In this document: in pieces, positions 1-12,841 of the stretch
Position numbering within the stretch: position 1 is the first letter of the stretch
How the letters are laid out: every line of letters begins with the position of its first letter
Source of the DNA: Pyrenula massariospora
Taxonomy: Eukaryota > Ascomycota > Eurotiomycetes > Pyrenulales > Pyrenulaceae
Direction: 5' to 3'
Length of the DNA stretch: 64,000 nucleotides
NCBI GenBank assembly: GCA_021030905.1
Contig: JAGFMI010000019.1
Span: 1-64,000 of the forward strand
The notes under the pieces: model-generated
Seen by the model: only the letters and a program-made list of their open reading frames with translations
Databases searched by the model: none
What the model was told of the DNA's origin: nothing
Program-made: the position numbers and the translations under genes

Positions 1-72
<72 letters not shown>
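1..72. repeat. 72-base poly-G run at the window edge
   Basis: The window opens with 72 consecutive G residues before normal sequence begins. No fungal telomere unit is visible next to it. It is most likely a contig-end artefact such as no-signal poly-G basecalling, and not biology. Confidence 0.9.
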
Positions 73-74
<2 letters not shown>

Positions 75-862
75 TGGAACTGTTGGTTGTAAGAGCGGTG
101 GGAGAAGAGGGGGGGTGTTAGAGGGATGTGGGTGGATTTTGTGTGCAGAGTTTAAAGGCAGCAGATGGTTATGACGTTAGGAGAAGATCAACGCATTAAG
201 AGCGGTAGTAGGGAGAACACGAACCCATTGTGCTAACCGGCCCTCCTGAGTGATCGTGACGAGGATCTTGTCGGAGAATGCGATGCACGTCGCCGTTGTT
301 TGTTGGCCGCAGACGAGGCCGGAGGCGGTGCGGGTGCTGGCGGGATATGGAGTCTGTGTGGGCGGTTGGGTCGCTGAAGGTATGCCGCTGGAAGATATGG
401 CTGTGTCGGGCATCGTTTACGAATCGATTCGGGTTGGCTTTCGAAACGGTCTTAAAGTTAAAAGATGCATAAAATCTTTCTAGAAATCTTGTATTCGTGC
501 CGTAATACGACTTAGTCTTTCTGAGCGCAAAGGGATAGTTAGACTAAAGAGTTAAAATAGGGGATTTTGCAAATCATCCGAGAGCGTAATGGTAAAGGGG
601 CGGCGGCGACAGAAATGTTAAATCTTGTGTGATGCTTGTGAGTCAATGAGCCAAAGTGCAAATCGCGTCTACGCCTGCTAGGGACTTAGATACAATGATA
701 TGCCCTTATCTGCCAATAAGGTAGCCTGGTGTCGGAAAGAATGATTCACGACTAAAACGAAAGGCTTCTGCAGAACTACATTGCAAACTTGTAAGTAGCG
801 AGACAAAATTCTATTCAACGCGTAGTGGGTATCTATCCAAAGCAACCCCGGTGTAGGGCTTT
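73..862. other. Intergenic region downstream of the Trs120 gene
   Basis: Short overlapping open frames on both strands around 177-483 have no recognisable domain and shadow each other. I see no convincing gene; this is probably the 3' flank of the gene ending at 863. Confidence 0.5.
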
Positions 863-3800
863 CTAAGTTTTCGCATTATCCTCAGCTTGAATTACACAGC
901 TCTCCCGTGCATGCCATAGCCTTCTCTCGGTCGCGTGCCCAACTACCTGTCCATCGATAGATGCGTGGGCTCCATCTAGCTTTGGCCGCCTTATTTCCTC
1001 AACCGTGGCTCCAATCTCATACTCGCCTGCGCACAAAGCAATAATTCCCAATCCAACCTCTCGTGTCTCTCCAGGCTGTAAAGCGGGATAGAGCGCCTGC
1101 TGTAGCAGCCCAGTCCATGCGAAACGCTTCGAAAGGTCTAGTGCCACCGTGTAAGGTTGATGCCGGACCGAAGGCTGCAAACGTAGGAGTAAGTGGATAG
1201 GTTCTGGAGACTTATTTCGAATCCGCGTACAGAGCGTCATAAAAGTGTTGGTAGGAGTAGCGAAACTAGCGCTGCTGAACTGTGATATTGAAGCTACAGA
1301 CTTTGTGTCCGAAATCTCAATCATGTAAGACACCTCAACCTCATCAATTCTAAGAGAATCAACAGTGCGAGAAGTTAAGCGCATTCCCTTGCGTAAGTCA
1401 ATATCTCCGCATCTGCCTGAGGATTCCTCTTTCCATGTCCCATGGACAAGCTCCAGGAGTTTATTTCGAACCCAGAAAATTTCCCGATTAGTCAACTCTG
1501 TTTCTGCAGAAGTCTTAGATGCGCTGACAACATACTGCCGCTGACTTCCAAGCAAAGGAATAGGCTTGTGTGGGTCCGAGATAAAGACACGAGGAACCAG
1601 TAAGACGACCCGAGAGATATGGCCGGGCTGTAACACCTCGTGGACAGTGTAAGCAAAACTCCAAGGGTCCCCTGGAGCCGACAATTTGGAGACGTTTTCT
1701 TGCACATGAATCGAAATAGACAACGGGGAAGGCCAAATATTGCGTAGATCGATCAACAGCAGACAGTGATCGTTGCCGTATGATCCACGGCCCAACCGCG
1801 AGAGCAGAGAACGGAGCTGATTCCCTGTTCCTTCTGAGGGGAGCTCGAGGTCATCGGACTTCGAGACTGGGTCGGATGGAATGGATTCAGGAGACTTGTC
1901 GACAGCTTTTGCGTGATCGGCACGCTGATTTGACCAGGCGAGGTCATTACCGAAAGGAAGAAGATTACAACGTGTCATTTCAACACCTGCATTGACCGTG
2001 ATGGTTACCGGATACAAGAGCTTTCTGGTATGGAATTGCCCCTTGACCGTGGATTTAGGGATGCCCAGAAATGCATAATCAACTTGTACCAGGGCGTCCA
2101 GAAGACCAGGGCGTCCAAACACGTCAATTTCTAACGTAATTGATTTTCCCGACGGGATTATTAGATCCTGATCTTTCTCGCCATTCTGAACTAATTCGAG
2201 TGATGGCCTGGCTTGTAATTGATACTCATAGAGCTCAGTCGGTGGAAGTTCTTTACTACTCATAGCCCTTTGTATCTGTCTTGTTGCTGAATCTTGGAAA
2301 GTGACCAGAAAGAGATCTACAGGAACCAGAGAAGTATTGACCAGCGTGATCTGAAACCTCCGTGTCTCCCCTTCCAAGACCATCATAGCCGCTTGGGACA
2401 AGGACGATGATTGCACTTCGAGTAAGGGCTGAGGTTCCAAAACCGTGACAGCAAGAGGTTCAGGAACAAGAGTCTGTGTACCGTTCTTTTCTGAAGATTT
2501 CGTTTGGTCCACATCCGTGGAGATTGGTTGTGTCGGCTCGATTTCTCTGGCTGCAAGACCATGGCGTTTCATTTTCGAGCCCTGCTGTATGCGAATTTCT
2601 TGGCTAAATATGGGAAAGAAGCGCTCCTTGCAGCCTCGAATTTTTGCTTGGCAGCCATTGATACGCATTTGACCTGCACTGCGTGGAATTCCGCTCAAGA
2701 CAACGTCCTGAACGCAGAAAGGCTCAATGTATAGAGACTGGGAATATGCTTCAAAGTCGCAAGCGTCAGCTGTTATACGTATAGAATCGACCTCGATGTC
2801 AATATCTAAGGGATTCTGCAGAACAATCTTGACGTTTATGATCTCTCCAGCAACAACAACGAGGTCCGCGGCAGCTTCTTGGGGAGTCTTCGCGAAAGGA
2901 TTGAAGATGAAGGGGTCTTTCCGACTTGTCGTATCAACATTTTGGATCGCATCTAGATCCAACCGAGAATGAGCAACAAGCTTGCCAGTTCTGGAGAGAT
3001 CAAGCATCTCTATTCCACGAACCAGAAAATCGTCCCAGTACTCGGCTTCGACGTTTGGCAATCTAAGTTTAGCGGCCGCAGCCACGGTCCGTTTGATATT
3101 ATTTGATAACCGAATTTGCTCGTCCTGAGATATCCACGGGCATCCTGTCTCATAGGATTTAGGCATGAAGAGCGTCCTTCGCCCAATACGAAGCAACTGG
3201 CTCGAGAATTCGAGTACTCCGTCGAAATCCGGAAGAGCTTCGCAGATATCAAGACAACACACAAGTATTTCGATTTTCAAAGTCAAATCGCCAAACTGTT
3301 CCAGTTGATGCGCAACGAGGTTGCGACCCCCAATAGCAAGAGCGCTTTGCGAAATCGATGTCCCTTCTATTTCTTCAGCAGTGACTGATACAACATCACT
3401 TGGAATAATGCCGTAAAGTCCTCCAAGTACGTCAAGGAGTCTTCTGAGGCCTGAACGAACATTTTCGGCGGAGAATGGTACATTATCCAGGCCTTGCTGT
3501 GCAGACATTAGAGCAGAGAGACCGGCTGCAGGATGAATTCCAAATTCTGCCGCGCCCAGTTTCCGAGCCTCAACAAGGGCAGGATTTGCAACCGAGAGCA
3601 ATCTGCTCAGCACAAAGGCCATTCTACGCTGCATTCCAATTGCCGATAATGCAGAGGCCAAACCGGCCAGAATCTTGACCGCATCGGAAGCTGTCAATTC
3701 ATCCGTAGCATCTGGAATTGCTGTGAAAAGCATCGAAGAAATCTCATTTCTAGAATAACCAGAGCCACCTTTGAGCGATTCGGGCTTATGGGCTTCCAAT

Positions 3801-5352
3801 GTTGAGCTCCCAAAGAGATGTTGTAGGGACATTCGATCGAATTCTCCGTTGCGAACTCGTAAAATGTTCAGCAATTTGGCAAATCGAATAATGGATTCGT
3901 ACATGAGAAGTGGGGGTAGTGTTTCCTGGGCGAGGCTGGATGCTTTGGAATACAGATTTAGAATAAAGTTAATCAAATCCGGGACTAATTTAGAGAGACT
4001 TTGGAGAGCTGCGGCATTTTTCTCAGAAGATGTGGGAGGACGACCACTGACATCAGTGCTACTAGCTGTTGGTGTATTCTGAGATGATTTGTTCACCTGT
4101 GTCTTTTCTAAAGCCGAGAAACAAGAGGAGGGTATCTAGATTGTTTAGCATGAGCATGAGCACAAGCATCAATGAAGTGCTAACCTGAAAGTCCATGCCT
4201 GTCCATCCAAGCATCAGCATACAAATGATCATGTTATCCAGACACTTTGCATGCCACAAGTAGTCACTATTTACCCTCACTAGCAGGGCTGCCTCGGTAA
4301 GCTCCTTCAGGGCATCTGGCCACCTTCCTGCCTGAAGGAACATAGTACCCAATGCGACACGAATGCGACCCTTTGCCTGGCTCTTACGCCTTTCGCTAGG
4401 ACTTAAAGCATTATTTACCTGTACTGACATCCTTTCCCGACTCTGCGATGTATGTGACCCATCTCTGACGGAGCTTGGTGATCTTCGACTACCGGGCCGA
4501 GTTTTTTCTTCTGGTGATCGAAGTCCTGGGGACGGGAAGTCTCGGCTCGAGGTAGGCCCAGGGCTCGTAGACTTCTGCGATTGTAGATTTGGTGTAGACA
4601 TTCTTTGGCGTACCTTGTCGGCCAGATTTTCTTGACGGGTCTGCTCTCTTCGATAAGCCTGCGGGGGATCAATGGCATTTAAGTCTTGTAAGTTCGCTGC
4701 TAGATCCTCCATTCTGCTCAAAAAAAGAGCCACAATGTCGCACATGACGGTTTTAATCGTGGTCGTGCGAGACATCTCTGGTGAAGGTATGTACTCCACA
4801 AATTGGTTTTTGGGACCTTGTTGTCTAATCGACTTCGCTTCGAAAACGAGCAACCTGTGAAGAACATGATTGTCGTGCGAATACAGTGAAGAATAAAGCT
4901 CATCACAGAGATCATTTACTACCGTATCAAACGCGATCTCTTGGCCAGTGTCTTGTCGCTCTTTTTCGATTGATTGCCATATTGCTGAACCATCTGCGAT
5001 CCCAAGGACAATCTGAGGGTTCCTGTTCAACTCGAAAGGAAACGCCTCCACACTTGGCGGGGCATTATCCGACGGCGAGAGGTCTAGGGTGACTCTTCCA
5101 GAGGGGAATGCTAGCGGGGAGAAAAGGTCTAGCAAATTGCACGGTCAGTGTCTGAAGAGCCCATCATCTTGGCGATGGAAACGAACTCTTGTTGGATCGC
5201 TTGTCAGGACTGACATCTCCAAGGCGCACAATGTTCTCTTTGCGCAACCTCGCAATAAACGCTTCGTACCTTGTGCGTTGAATTTGCCCGGCAGGGACTA
5301 AGCACACATTGACCTGGACCGGGGCGATCGGTGATAGTGCGTCGTGCCCCAT
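863..5352 (-). CDS. TRS120: TRAPPII complex subunit Trs120 (TRAPPC9 homologue)
   Basis: This is a scaffold subunit of the TRAPPII vesicle-tethering complex, which acts with Rab GTPases at the late Golgi. Three exons are read: 5352-5187, 5128-4185 and 4096-863. The introns are 58 bp (5186-5129, branch-like CTGAC) and 88 bp (4184-4097). The joined protein is about 1447 residues, normal for the filamentous-fungal family. The N-terminus (LSPIAPVQVNVCLVPAG, then RLRKENIVRLGDVSPD and, across intron 1, NLFSPLAFPSGR) is the hallmark Trs120 start. Exon 2 carries the helical DYLWHAKCLD...GWTGMDFQ segment and a Ser/Pro-rich low-complexity insert. The long third exon is the beta-rich C-terminal part. It is divergent from the GHKL gene at 6137 across a 784-bp shared promoter. 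Family assignment is firm; exact splice sites are inferred from phase and similarity. Confidence 0.93.
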
Positions 5353-6136
5353 GTTCGCTCGCCGTAGAGCTGACGCAACAGCGTTGGTTCGCTTTTATGA
5401 AAATCCTGCATGGCTCGAGCTTCAGCCTTCGGGAGGAAATGAGATTTGGATTTTTGTGTGTCGAGCAAGAACGGAGGGGCAGAAGGTGATGAGCATCTAA
5501 GAAGCAACGCTCTGCACGATGTGTGTCAATTGAAACAGCCCATGCGCTATGGCTCCCACCACGCGGTGGTGTACAATGTTTGGGATCGAGGGAAATGTTG
5601 TGACAGGGTGCGTGGGTGCCTGAGATCTTGATTTGCAGCGAGATGGGCGCCCGGGATGATGCTTTAGCACCCGCTTTTAGCGTCGGTGATTGCGGCTCTG
5701 TCGTGGTTGAGGTTCGGTGGCGTTTCAGTGATGATGATGCTGGTCCTCACGCGCGTCTCTCACTTTCGAGAGTCTTTGTGCCGCCACCGAAGCTTGACTC
5801 TTAGGCAACGGAGAACGCGTCCTTCCACCACCTTCCAACCGACTCTTCAGCGTCTTCCATCACCAATGCCATTGCTCGCATTACCTTGCTAAGGCGTGCA
5901 TGATGATAATGCTCGAAGCTGTGGCGAGTGCTGCCTCGAATGGTTCCTGCTCCGGTCTTTGGCCTGTGCGATAGTTGATTGCCGATAGTCACTGTCCAGT
6001 CTTTTCATCAGCTAGAGAATCAGACAGCGGAATTCGATCGTCTAATAACCTTACTTATACCGCTCTAATATCTCAAGATTCTGCTTGTGCCAGAAATTTA
6101 CGTTGCCTCCTCCGAGTGCTCGTGGGTCCAAAAACA
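5353..6136. promoter_or_regulatory. Divergent promoter region of Trs120 and the GHKL protein
   Basis: This 784-bp gap separates two outward-facing housekeeping-type genes. No coding frame in it looks real. The plus-strand frame running from 5975 into 6137 is only an in-frame extension upstream of the well-placed ATG. Confidence 0.55.
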
Positions 6137-9100
6137 ATGGCTTCAACCACTCTGGACGCTTTACAAGCCCAGGCGCTGGGAAGCGGATCAGAAGATGCTG
6201 TGACAGTCAATACCAGGGTGCTGATTGACAAGGTGCTCGCCAGATATCCTGGGGAATTTACTGTGCTGCGTGAGGTACTGCAAAATGCAGCTGATGCCGA
6301 AGCAACTAAGGTATCGATCCGATATGAGACGCTGCCCTCGGCCTCGATACCTGTACCTCAGTCTGCCGATCGCTCAACTACCCTAAAGCATGTTCTATCA
6401 AATCATACCATCAGATCCTTGGTTGTTGAAAATAATGGCCATCCATTCACCGAAAACGATTGGTCTCGGTTGAAGACCATCGCTCAAGGTAACCCAGATG
6501 AGTCAAAGGTACGAAGTAGAGACCAAAAAAAGCCATAAGGTAGATGCTAACATTCTTCCTCCTCGTTTAGATTGGTGCTTTCGGAGTCGGATTCTATTCT
6601 TGCTTCGCAGAGTGCGAGGAGCCTTTTGTAATATCAGGGGCTAGCGCGATGGGATTCTTCTGGAAAGAAAATTCTCTCTTTACGCGGAGAATAGAACATG
6701 AATACAATCCTAATACGGTCTTCTTCCTAAAGTATCGGAATACCTCCTCCTCACTTCCGCATTTATTACCTTTATGCCAGTTTCTTGCTACTAGTCTGAC
6801 CTTCGTTGGCTTGGAGACTATCGAATTATTCATCGACGATTTCAATATACTTAAACTTTCACGAAAAGCAGCGCCAGTGGAAGATATCCCCATCCCCAAG
6901 GAAATCAATCCAAAAACCAGCGGAGGCGTAATGAAAATTGCCTGTCTCCATAAAGGCATAGCCCAACTGGATGGGCAATGGATGGACATTGTCGGATGGC
7001 GGCCTCCAAAGCCAAGAGATTCTTCTCTGCTACATCATAGCTCGCGGGCCGGGGAAAATACCCTTCGAAGCTTTTTTTTCAAACTCGCAGGTGGACCGTC
7101 AGCGCCAGATTTGGATCGAACGAACAAGAGCACCGAAAACACGAAAGGAGAATTAATCCGAGACCTTTCTCAAGTTCACAAGACGTCATGTTTCCTACAG
7201 ATTTTCACAGCCACTTTAGCTGCTTCCCCTAGCACAACGGCAAGACTGGAACTGGAACGTGCCACCAAGAAGCCACCACCAAAGGTGACCAATCTATCCG
7301 TGCTTATCCCTGCATTGGATGCTGGGTCGCAGGATCTAGACCAGCGGCCCTTCGCTGATGTCTTCGCCACCGTCCTCCCGACAAAGTCGAACGGAAAGCT
7401 TTTCATTGGATTCCCTACGCAACAAACGACTTCTCTCGGATGCCACATCTCTGCGCCTTCAATAATACCGACCGTCGAAAGGGAGGCTATTGATTTAAAT
7501 GCACGGTCTGTCAAGGATTGGAATTTGGAGCTGCTTAGAGCCGCAGGAATAGTTTGTCGGGTCGCGTGGACTACTCAAATGAAATCAATTCAGGAGAGGA
7601 TCGCGCACACCGCTCAGTGTAAAGGCAAATCGAAAATTCGTCAAGAGGATATTGCAGAGGTAGTACCGGGCTTTATTGCCACGGTCAAAACATTCACCTT
7701 CAAAGAAAGCACGCCTCTTGCAAACGTAGGCACCGTCATTGAAGATCTTTTCTGGACTTGTTCGAAAAAGGCATCCATCGAGTTCTTGTCCACGTGTGGA
7801 ATCCTTCCTACCCATCAGATTCGCAATGCTCCTAAGGACCTCAGTTTCATGACTGATATCGCAGTCATTCCAGAAAAAGTATTGAAAGAAAGTGGTGAGC
7901 TAGTGTCACGCCTTGTGGACTATGGACTTGTAACCGATGTCACACCGTCTGACATCAAGAGTGCCCTTGAGTGCACGCCATTGAATTCTAAACAATTGAC
8001 TGAGTTCACAGCATGGATAGCCAGGAAGGCTGCGACACAAGAACTCGATCCATCGACTGTTAAATCCTTAATGAGCGTGGCAATTGGTACTGATGAAGCT
8101 GAGAAAGGAGGTTCCGGCAAGCTCATCGTGATGAGTAGCATTGATCGCTTCTTAACCGCGAATAAAATACCGGCGAGCATGCCTGTTCCCCCTTCTGTGA
8201 TGCCTTTCGCATATACAAAAAACATTTCTCAAGCTGATCTCAATGCCCTTGGATGGGAGGAACTTCAGGTGGTACCGTGGGCTCGATGGCTGGTAGAAGA
8301 ATCCGGCAATCGTGGAGTTCTACCTGCTGAGCAAGATTTCGCCTCCAATGCTGATTTTGCTCGTTCTGTCCTGCCAATACTGTCTAAGGCATTCGATAAT
8401 GCTAGCGCCTCATCAAGGGAATCTTTAGTTCAGGTGCTGATCCCCAGGACTGTCATTCCAACCAAGCTCGGCATGCGAAGACCTTCAGATTCTTATTTCG
8501 CCGGAGTCAAATTGTTTGACGACCTTCCTTCAGTTCATCTACTTAGTGGTGTTAAAGACAGGTTTCTCGTTGCCCTCGGCGTTAGAAAAACGGTGGAGTT
8601 GAGTGTAATATTCGACCGATTGCTACCAGCAGCTGGATCAGGTTCATCTGAAAGCAACACTTCAAGATGGAACCATGTAGATTTGATCAAGTATCTTACG
8701 TCCGTGCGAGCTGACATACCAAAAGCCGACATACAGAAGCTGAAAGAGACAAAATTTTGCGTCAAGGAGCCAGGTACCAGTGCAGACCAGAAGGATCATC
8801 TCTATAAAATCAGCGAGCTCTTCGAGCCAAAGCCCGCTCTAAGGGACCTCGATCTACCAATCCTACAGTGGCCAGGATCGTACCGGCCCGGCAGCCCAGA
8901 AGACAAATTCCTCTATACGCTCGGTCTCAGAAATCATCCTACAGTTCCCGAAATTGTCCAAATCATCGTTGATGCTATTAAAACCTCAAATACACAGCTG
9001 CGCAATCGTGCCATGGGCTACTTCTTGAATAATCATCACACCAATGAGTATTCTGCGTTCGACTATAGCAAAATCACGACGCCTTTTCTACCTCTGCAGA

Positions 9101-11472
9101 AATCTGATTCTCTCGCTGTGCCGTCACAGTGCTTTGCAGATGAAGGTGCTGCCTTATTAGGTTTCAAAATCCTAGAGAGGACACTACAGCCAAATGCGTC
9201 AAAATTCGGTGTTCGAAATCATCCGCCGATAGACTCATGTCTAGATGTGCTGCTTGAGAATCCTCCGAACACACGCAAAGACGCCCGTGCGATCTTTGGT
9301 TATTTTGCTTCTCGTTTGGGAGAGATATCGCTCCAGCACTCTCAAAGATTGAATGACTCAAAATTTATTCCAATATTTGACGACAATGGTAGGGTAGAAA
9401 AGGGTCAGCGCCATAGACACATTTCTCCGCGGCAGTGCTTTCTGGGAGACAGCGATACTGTATACAAGGACATTTTCGATTTTTGCGATTTTGGTTCAGA
9501 AGCTAATTCTTTTCTTCTACGCTGTGGATCGAAGCCTGAGCCGACCAAGGCAGAGGTTGCACGTCTTTTAGTGCAAGACCCAGGGAATGTCCTTTCTATC
9601 CTTTCGAGTGCAGAGAAGTATCTAAACCTCCTTCGGAGTCTTGGTGACAATCTCAGTGTTCTCACAAAAGACAAGGCCCTCATGAAGGCGATGGTGGTCT
9701 CACCTTGTCTTTTGGCCAGTCGGTGGATCTCTGAATCTAAGCAGACAGAACTCAAGAGCCCAGCTGCAGCAGATGATTCTGATGGTGCTGATGAAGACGA
9801 TGCCGCAGGTGTGGTGGAGTGGCATCTGACGACTGCGAAAGAGGCGATCATCATCGATGACTACACAAGTTTGAATATTTTCAGATCTAAAATCTTCGCT
9901 GCTCCGCAAGAGGATGGCCTTGAAGCTTTCTATCGAATATTGGGGTCCCCACTTCTAAGCGAATTAATTGAAATAGCGGCTCGGCATGGACGGCCTGTGA
10001 ACGACCAGAGACCTGCTCAACGGCTACAGAAACAGATCTACGAACGTTCAAAGCTCTTTCTTCATGAGCAAGCTCCTAGTTCCATCAAGCACGATGCCAG
10101 GTGGCTAGAGAAGAATGTGAATGTCCAGGCCGTCTCGACTATTTCCTTCAGACGTACCCTCAAAGGTCGTAACATTTCTAATGAGGAGAAGCGTAGCGCA
10201 GTGATCACTCGCAGCACTTCTGGATATACACTATGGATCACGGCTGGACTTATTGATTATTATCAGGTTTCTCAGGCGCTCTGCAGTGTCTTGCTTGCTA
10301 AGGCTAGCAATCAGTCTGCCATTACCTTAGAGATGATTCTCAAGACAGAATTAAGGGAGCTTGGTGCTCGCGGCATAAACGTTAGCAGGATCTTGCGCCA
10401 GAAAGCCGAGCAAGCGCGTTTAGCTGAGGTTCGACGTCAGCAGGAACTTGAGGGAGAAAAGAAGCGGCTGGAGCTTGAACAGGCAACCTGGCAGGAGGAG
10501 CAAGCGAGAAGAACAAGCTCGACGACAGATCGAAATCACGTGCCAGGAGGATTTCCAGATTCACCTGACCATACTAACGCACAAGCTTCTCTGGCCAATG
10601 AAAACAAGCCACAGTTGAGTGACGATGCCGATGCTCGAGCTTCGAAAGGTCTCCTCTCAAATCTCACACGTCGATTCGGACTTGAAGATGGCGGACGTGC
10701 CAGTCGTCATTTGCAAACACTCCTAGGCAATGCACCTGTCGAAGGAGCGCCTACTCAGCAGCCGGCCCAGCAGCCTCCTCCACCATACTCTGCTCATGAT
10801 ACCAAACCACCAACCACAGCGGTTCCCTCAGTCGCTACGAGTCCATTTCAGATCCAGCAGAACCTCCTTACCGCCATCCAGAAATCTCGTCCTTACCAGT
10901 CGTCCAGTTTATACTCTCGTGGCGAGAGCCACGAGGTTTCAGAAGCCTCCTCGTATTGTGACGAACGTCCCGCGCACGATCTCACATTTGCGGCCGACAT
11001 TCCCCATGGCCTCCGCATTTTTATGCCTAAAGGATATCCAGAGCTTTCCGAATTCCTAGGTCGAAATGCGAAAGGGTTGTCACATTTTGCCTCCGTTTTG
11101 AAAGACGTTGCATCCATTTTTTCCGTGCGTTTAGACTGCATTAATGTCTTCTACATGTCCGACTCAAAATCTATCGCATTCAACAGGAACGGCACAATTT
11201 TCTGTAATTATTTCTTCTTCGAGCAATACCACCTTTCTGGATTTCTGTCCAGTCCAGCCAACAGGGCCCAAGCTATTCGCTATTGGTGGGTCACTCTCTG
11301 TCACGAGATAGCACATAATCTTGTGGAGAGCCACTCGGCGGCCCATTCATATTACCTGGAGTCGCTGGTCGAGTTTTCATTTGAAAAGGCTGCGAAGGTC
11401 ATGGCGGCTGGACCGGCGGCTGCTCCTTCTACGGTTGCAAGCAACCCGCAACAACCTAGTCTGATGGATTGA
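6137..11472 (+). CDS. Sacsin-like GHKL-ATPase protein (fungal DUF3684 type) with C-terminal HExxH
   Basis: Large protein with an N-terminal HSP90/sacsin-type GHKL ATP-binding fold. Exons are 6137-6508 and 6571-11472, with a 62-bp intron containing TGCTAAC; the protein is 1757 residues. The ATG at 6137 sits in an AAAACAATGG context. The ATPase N-box is visible as TVLREVLQNAADAEAT near residue 45. The glycine-rich IGAFGVGFYSCF follows directly after the intron, so the intron interrupts the ATP site in sequence but not in frame. Around residues 1410-1470 there is a charged coiled coil (RLAEVRRQQELEGEKKRLEL), then a Pro/Gln-rich linker. The last domain contains VTLCHEIAHNLVESHSAAH at about 1698-1716. 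HEIAH followed by five residues and His has metzincin spacing, with Val in the usual Gly place. This is the DUF3684 fungal family as I recall it; the biological role is not established. Confidence 0.85.
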
Positions 11473-11851
11473 GCACGTTCATGACTTGAATGTCGGGGTG
11501 TTGTTGCATTTTTTGGCGCGATGCATTTTGTTGGTTGAAATTGGGATAGATTAAGATTTCCGAGTTCTGTTGTTCTTGGCTCGGTAGTGATGACAGGGTT
11601 GATGGTGAGCTCTGTCTTGACATTTCCCGTGCCTATAGATGTCCTATTTTTTAATGGATAACACGCACATGATGAACCGCAAACATGGTGGCCTGAGGAT
11701 TTGAAACTGACGTCACTGCTGCTTTGTGAAACATGGATCTTGAGACTAAAAATGCATTAGACGTTCAGCTGAAGTTTTCCTATGTTCTCATCCAAATCAC
11801 TCTTTACGAGCATTACGGTTCATTGTTTTTGGTTTGAAGAGCATATTCATC
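11473..11851. other. Intergenic gap before the decarboxylase-like gene
   Basis: This 379-bp stretch holds the 3' flank of the GHKL gene and the promoter of the next gene. It is AT-richer than both neighbours. I see no gene. Confidence 0.5.
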
Positions 11852-12841
11852 ATGACGCCCCTAATCACGCTTGAGGAGCACTATACCTCTGATGCCTTTC
11901 TATCATCCCCCCGCAACTCCGATCTCTACAATAGCTTCCCTTCCGACCACATCCGCAGCGCCCTCACCGACCTGTCCGACGGCCGCATCCATGCCATGGA
12001 CGCCGGCGGCGTCACGAAGCAGGTCATCTCCCACGGCGCCGGCACCGGAAACCCCGAACAATGCCGCCGCGCCAACGACCAGCTCCACGCCGCGGTCGTC
12101 GCGCATCCCGATCGCTTCGCCGGCTTCGCGGCGCTGCCCATCGCCGAGCCGGAGGAGGCTGTCAAGGAGCTGAGGAGGTGTGTGGGAGAGCTCGGCTTTG
12201 TGGGGACGCTGGTCGAGAACCATCTCGACCGAGATGGGGCGGAGGTCTTCTTCGACGCCCCGCGCTTCTGGCCTGTTTTTGAGGCCGCTCAGGAGCTTGA
12301 TGTGGTCGTTTATCTGCATCCGGCTGTGCCGACCCCGGCCATGAATGACCTTTTGTACAAGGGTAATTATCCGGAGAACCCCGTGCAGCGGGCTCTAGGG
12401 GCGTATGGTTTTGGCTGGCATGCCCTGACCGGCTTGCATGTCCTTCGCATGTACGCCGGCGGGGTGTTTGACCGCTTCCCCAGGTTGAAGATTATCATTG
12501 GGCACATGGGGGAGATGTTGCCATTCCAGCTCGATCGCATCCTAAGGTTGGACAACGACGGCCGCGGCGGGCTCGGCAGGCATGAGCGGGGCTTGAAGAC
12601 GGTGTGGGAGTCGAATATCTGGATCACCACTAGCGGTATGTTCAGTCTGCCGCCTCTTGCCTGTCTGTTAGCCACAGCGGCGAAGGACAGAGTGATGTAT
12701 AGCGTTGACTATCCTTTTTCGAAGAATGAGATCGGGAAGGAATTTTTGGCGGAGGTAGAGAGGAGCGGTCTGCTGAGCGCGGAAGAACTGGAGGGGTTCA
12801 AGTACAGAAATGCCGCGAGACTACTAAAACTAGACATCTAA
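11852..12841 (+). CDS. Amidohydrolase-2 family protein, probable (dihydroxybenzoate-type) decarboxylase
   Basis: Single-exon gene for a 329-residue TIM-barrel protein of the amidohydrolase-2/ACMSD superfamily. The first ATG is 11852; upstream in-frame codons include only a non-ATG start. Metal and catalytic positions typical of 2,3- or 2,6-dihydroxybenzoate decarboxylases are present. These are Glu8 and His10 in LITLEEHY, His156 in VVYLHPAVP, His218 in IIIGHMGE and Asp286 in YSVDYPF. The length matches that group (about 320-340). The expected reaction is reversible non-oxidative decarboxylation of a hydroxylated aromatic acid in the cytosol; the substrate cannot be read from sequence. It has no intron and its first half is markedly GC-rich (many GCC/GGC/CGC codons), unlike its neighbours, which might reflect transfer or only strong codon bias. 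It stands about 13 kb from the polyketide cluster, so a link is speculative. Confidence 0.85.
   Translation: MTPLITLEEHYTSDAFLSSPRNSDLYNSFPSDHIRSALTDLSDGRIHAMDAGGVTKQVISHGAGTGNPEQCRRANDQLHAAVVAHPDRFAGFAALPIAEPEEAVKELRRCVGELGFVGTLVENHLDRDGAEVFFDAPRFWPVFEAAQELDVVVYLHPAVPTPAMNDLLYKGNYPENPVQRALGAYGFGWHALTGLHVLRMYAGGVFDRFPRLKIIIGHMGEMLPFQLDRILRLDNDGRGGLGRHERGLKTVWESNIWITTSGMFSLPPLACLLATAAKDRVMYSVDYPFSKNEIGKEFLAEVERSGLLSAEELEGFKYRNAARLLKLDI

Noticed and set aside
1-72. Poly-G considered as telomere or G-quadruplex element
   Set aside because: No telomeric unit is present and a pure G run at a contig edge is a known sequencing artefact.
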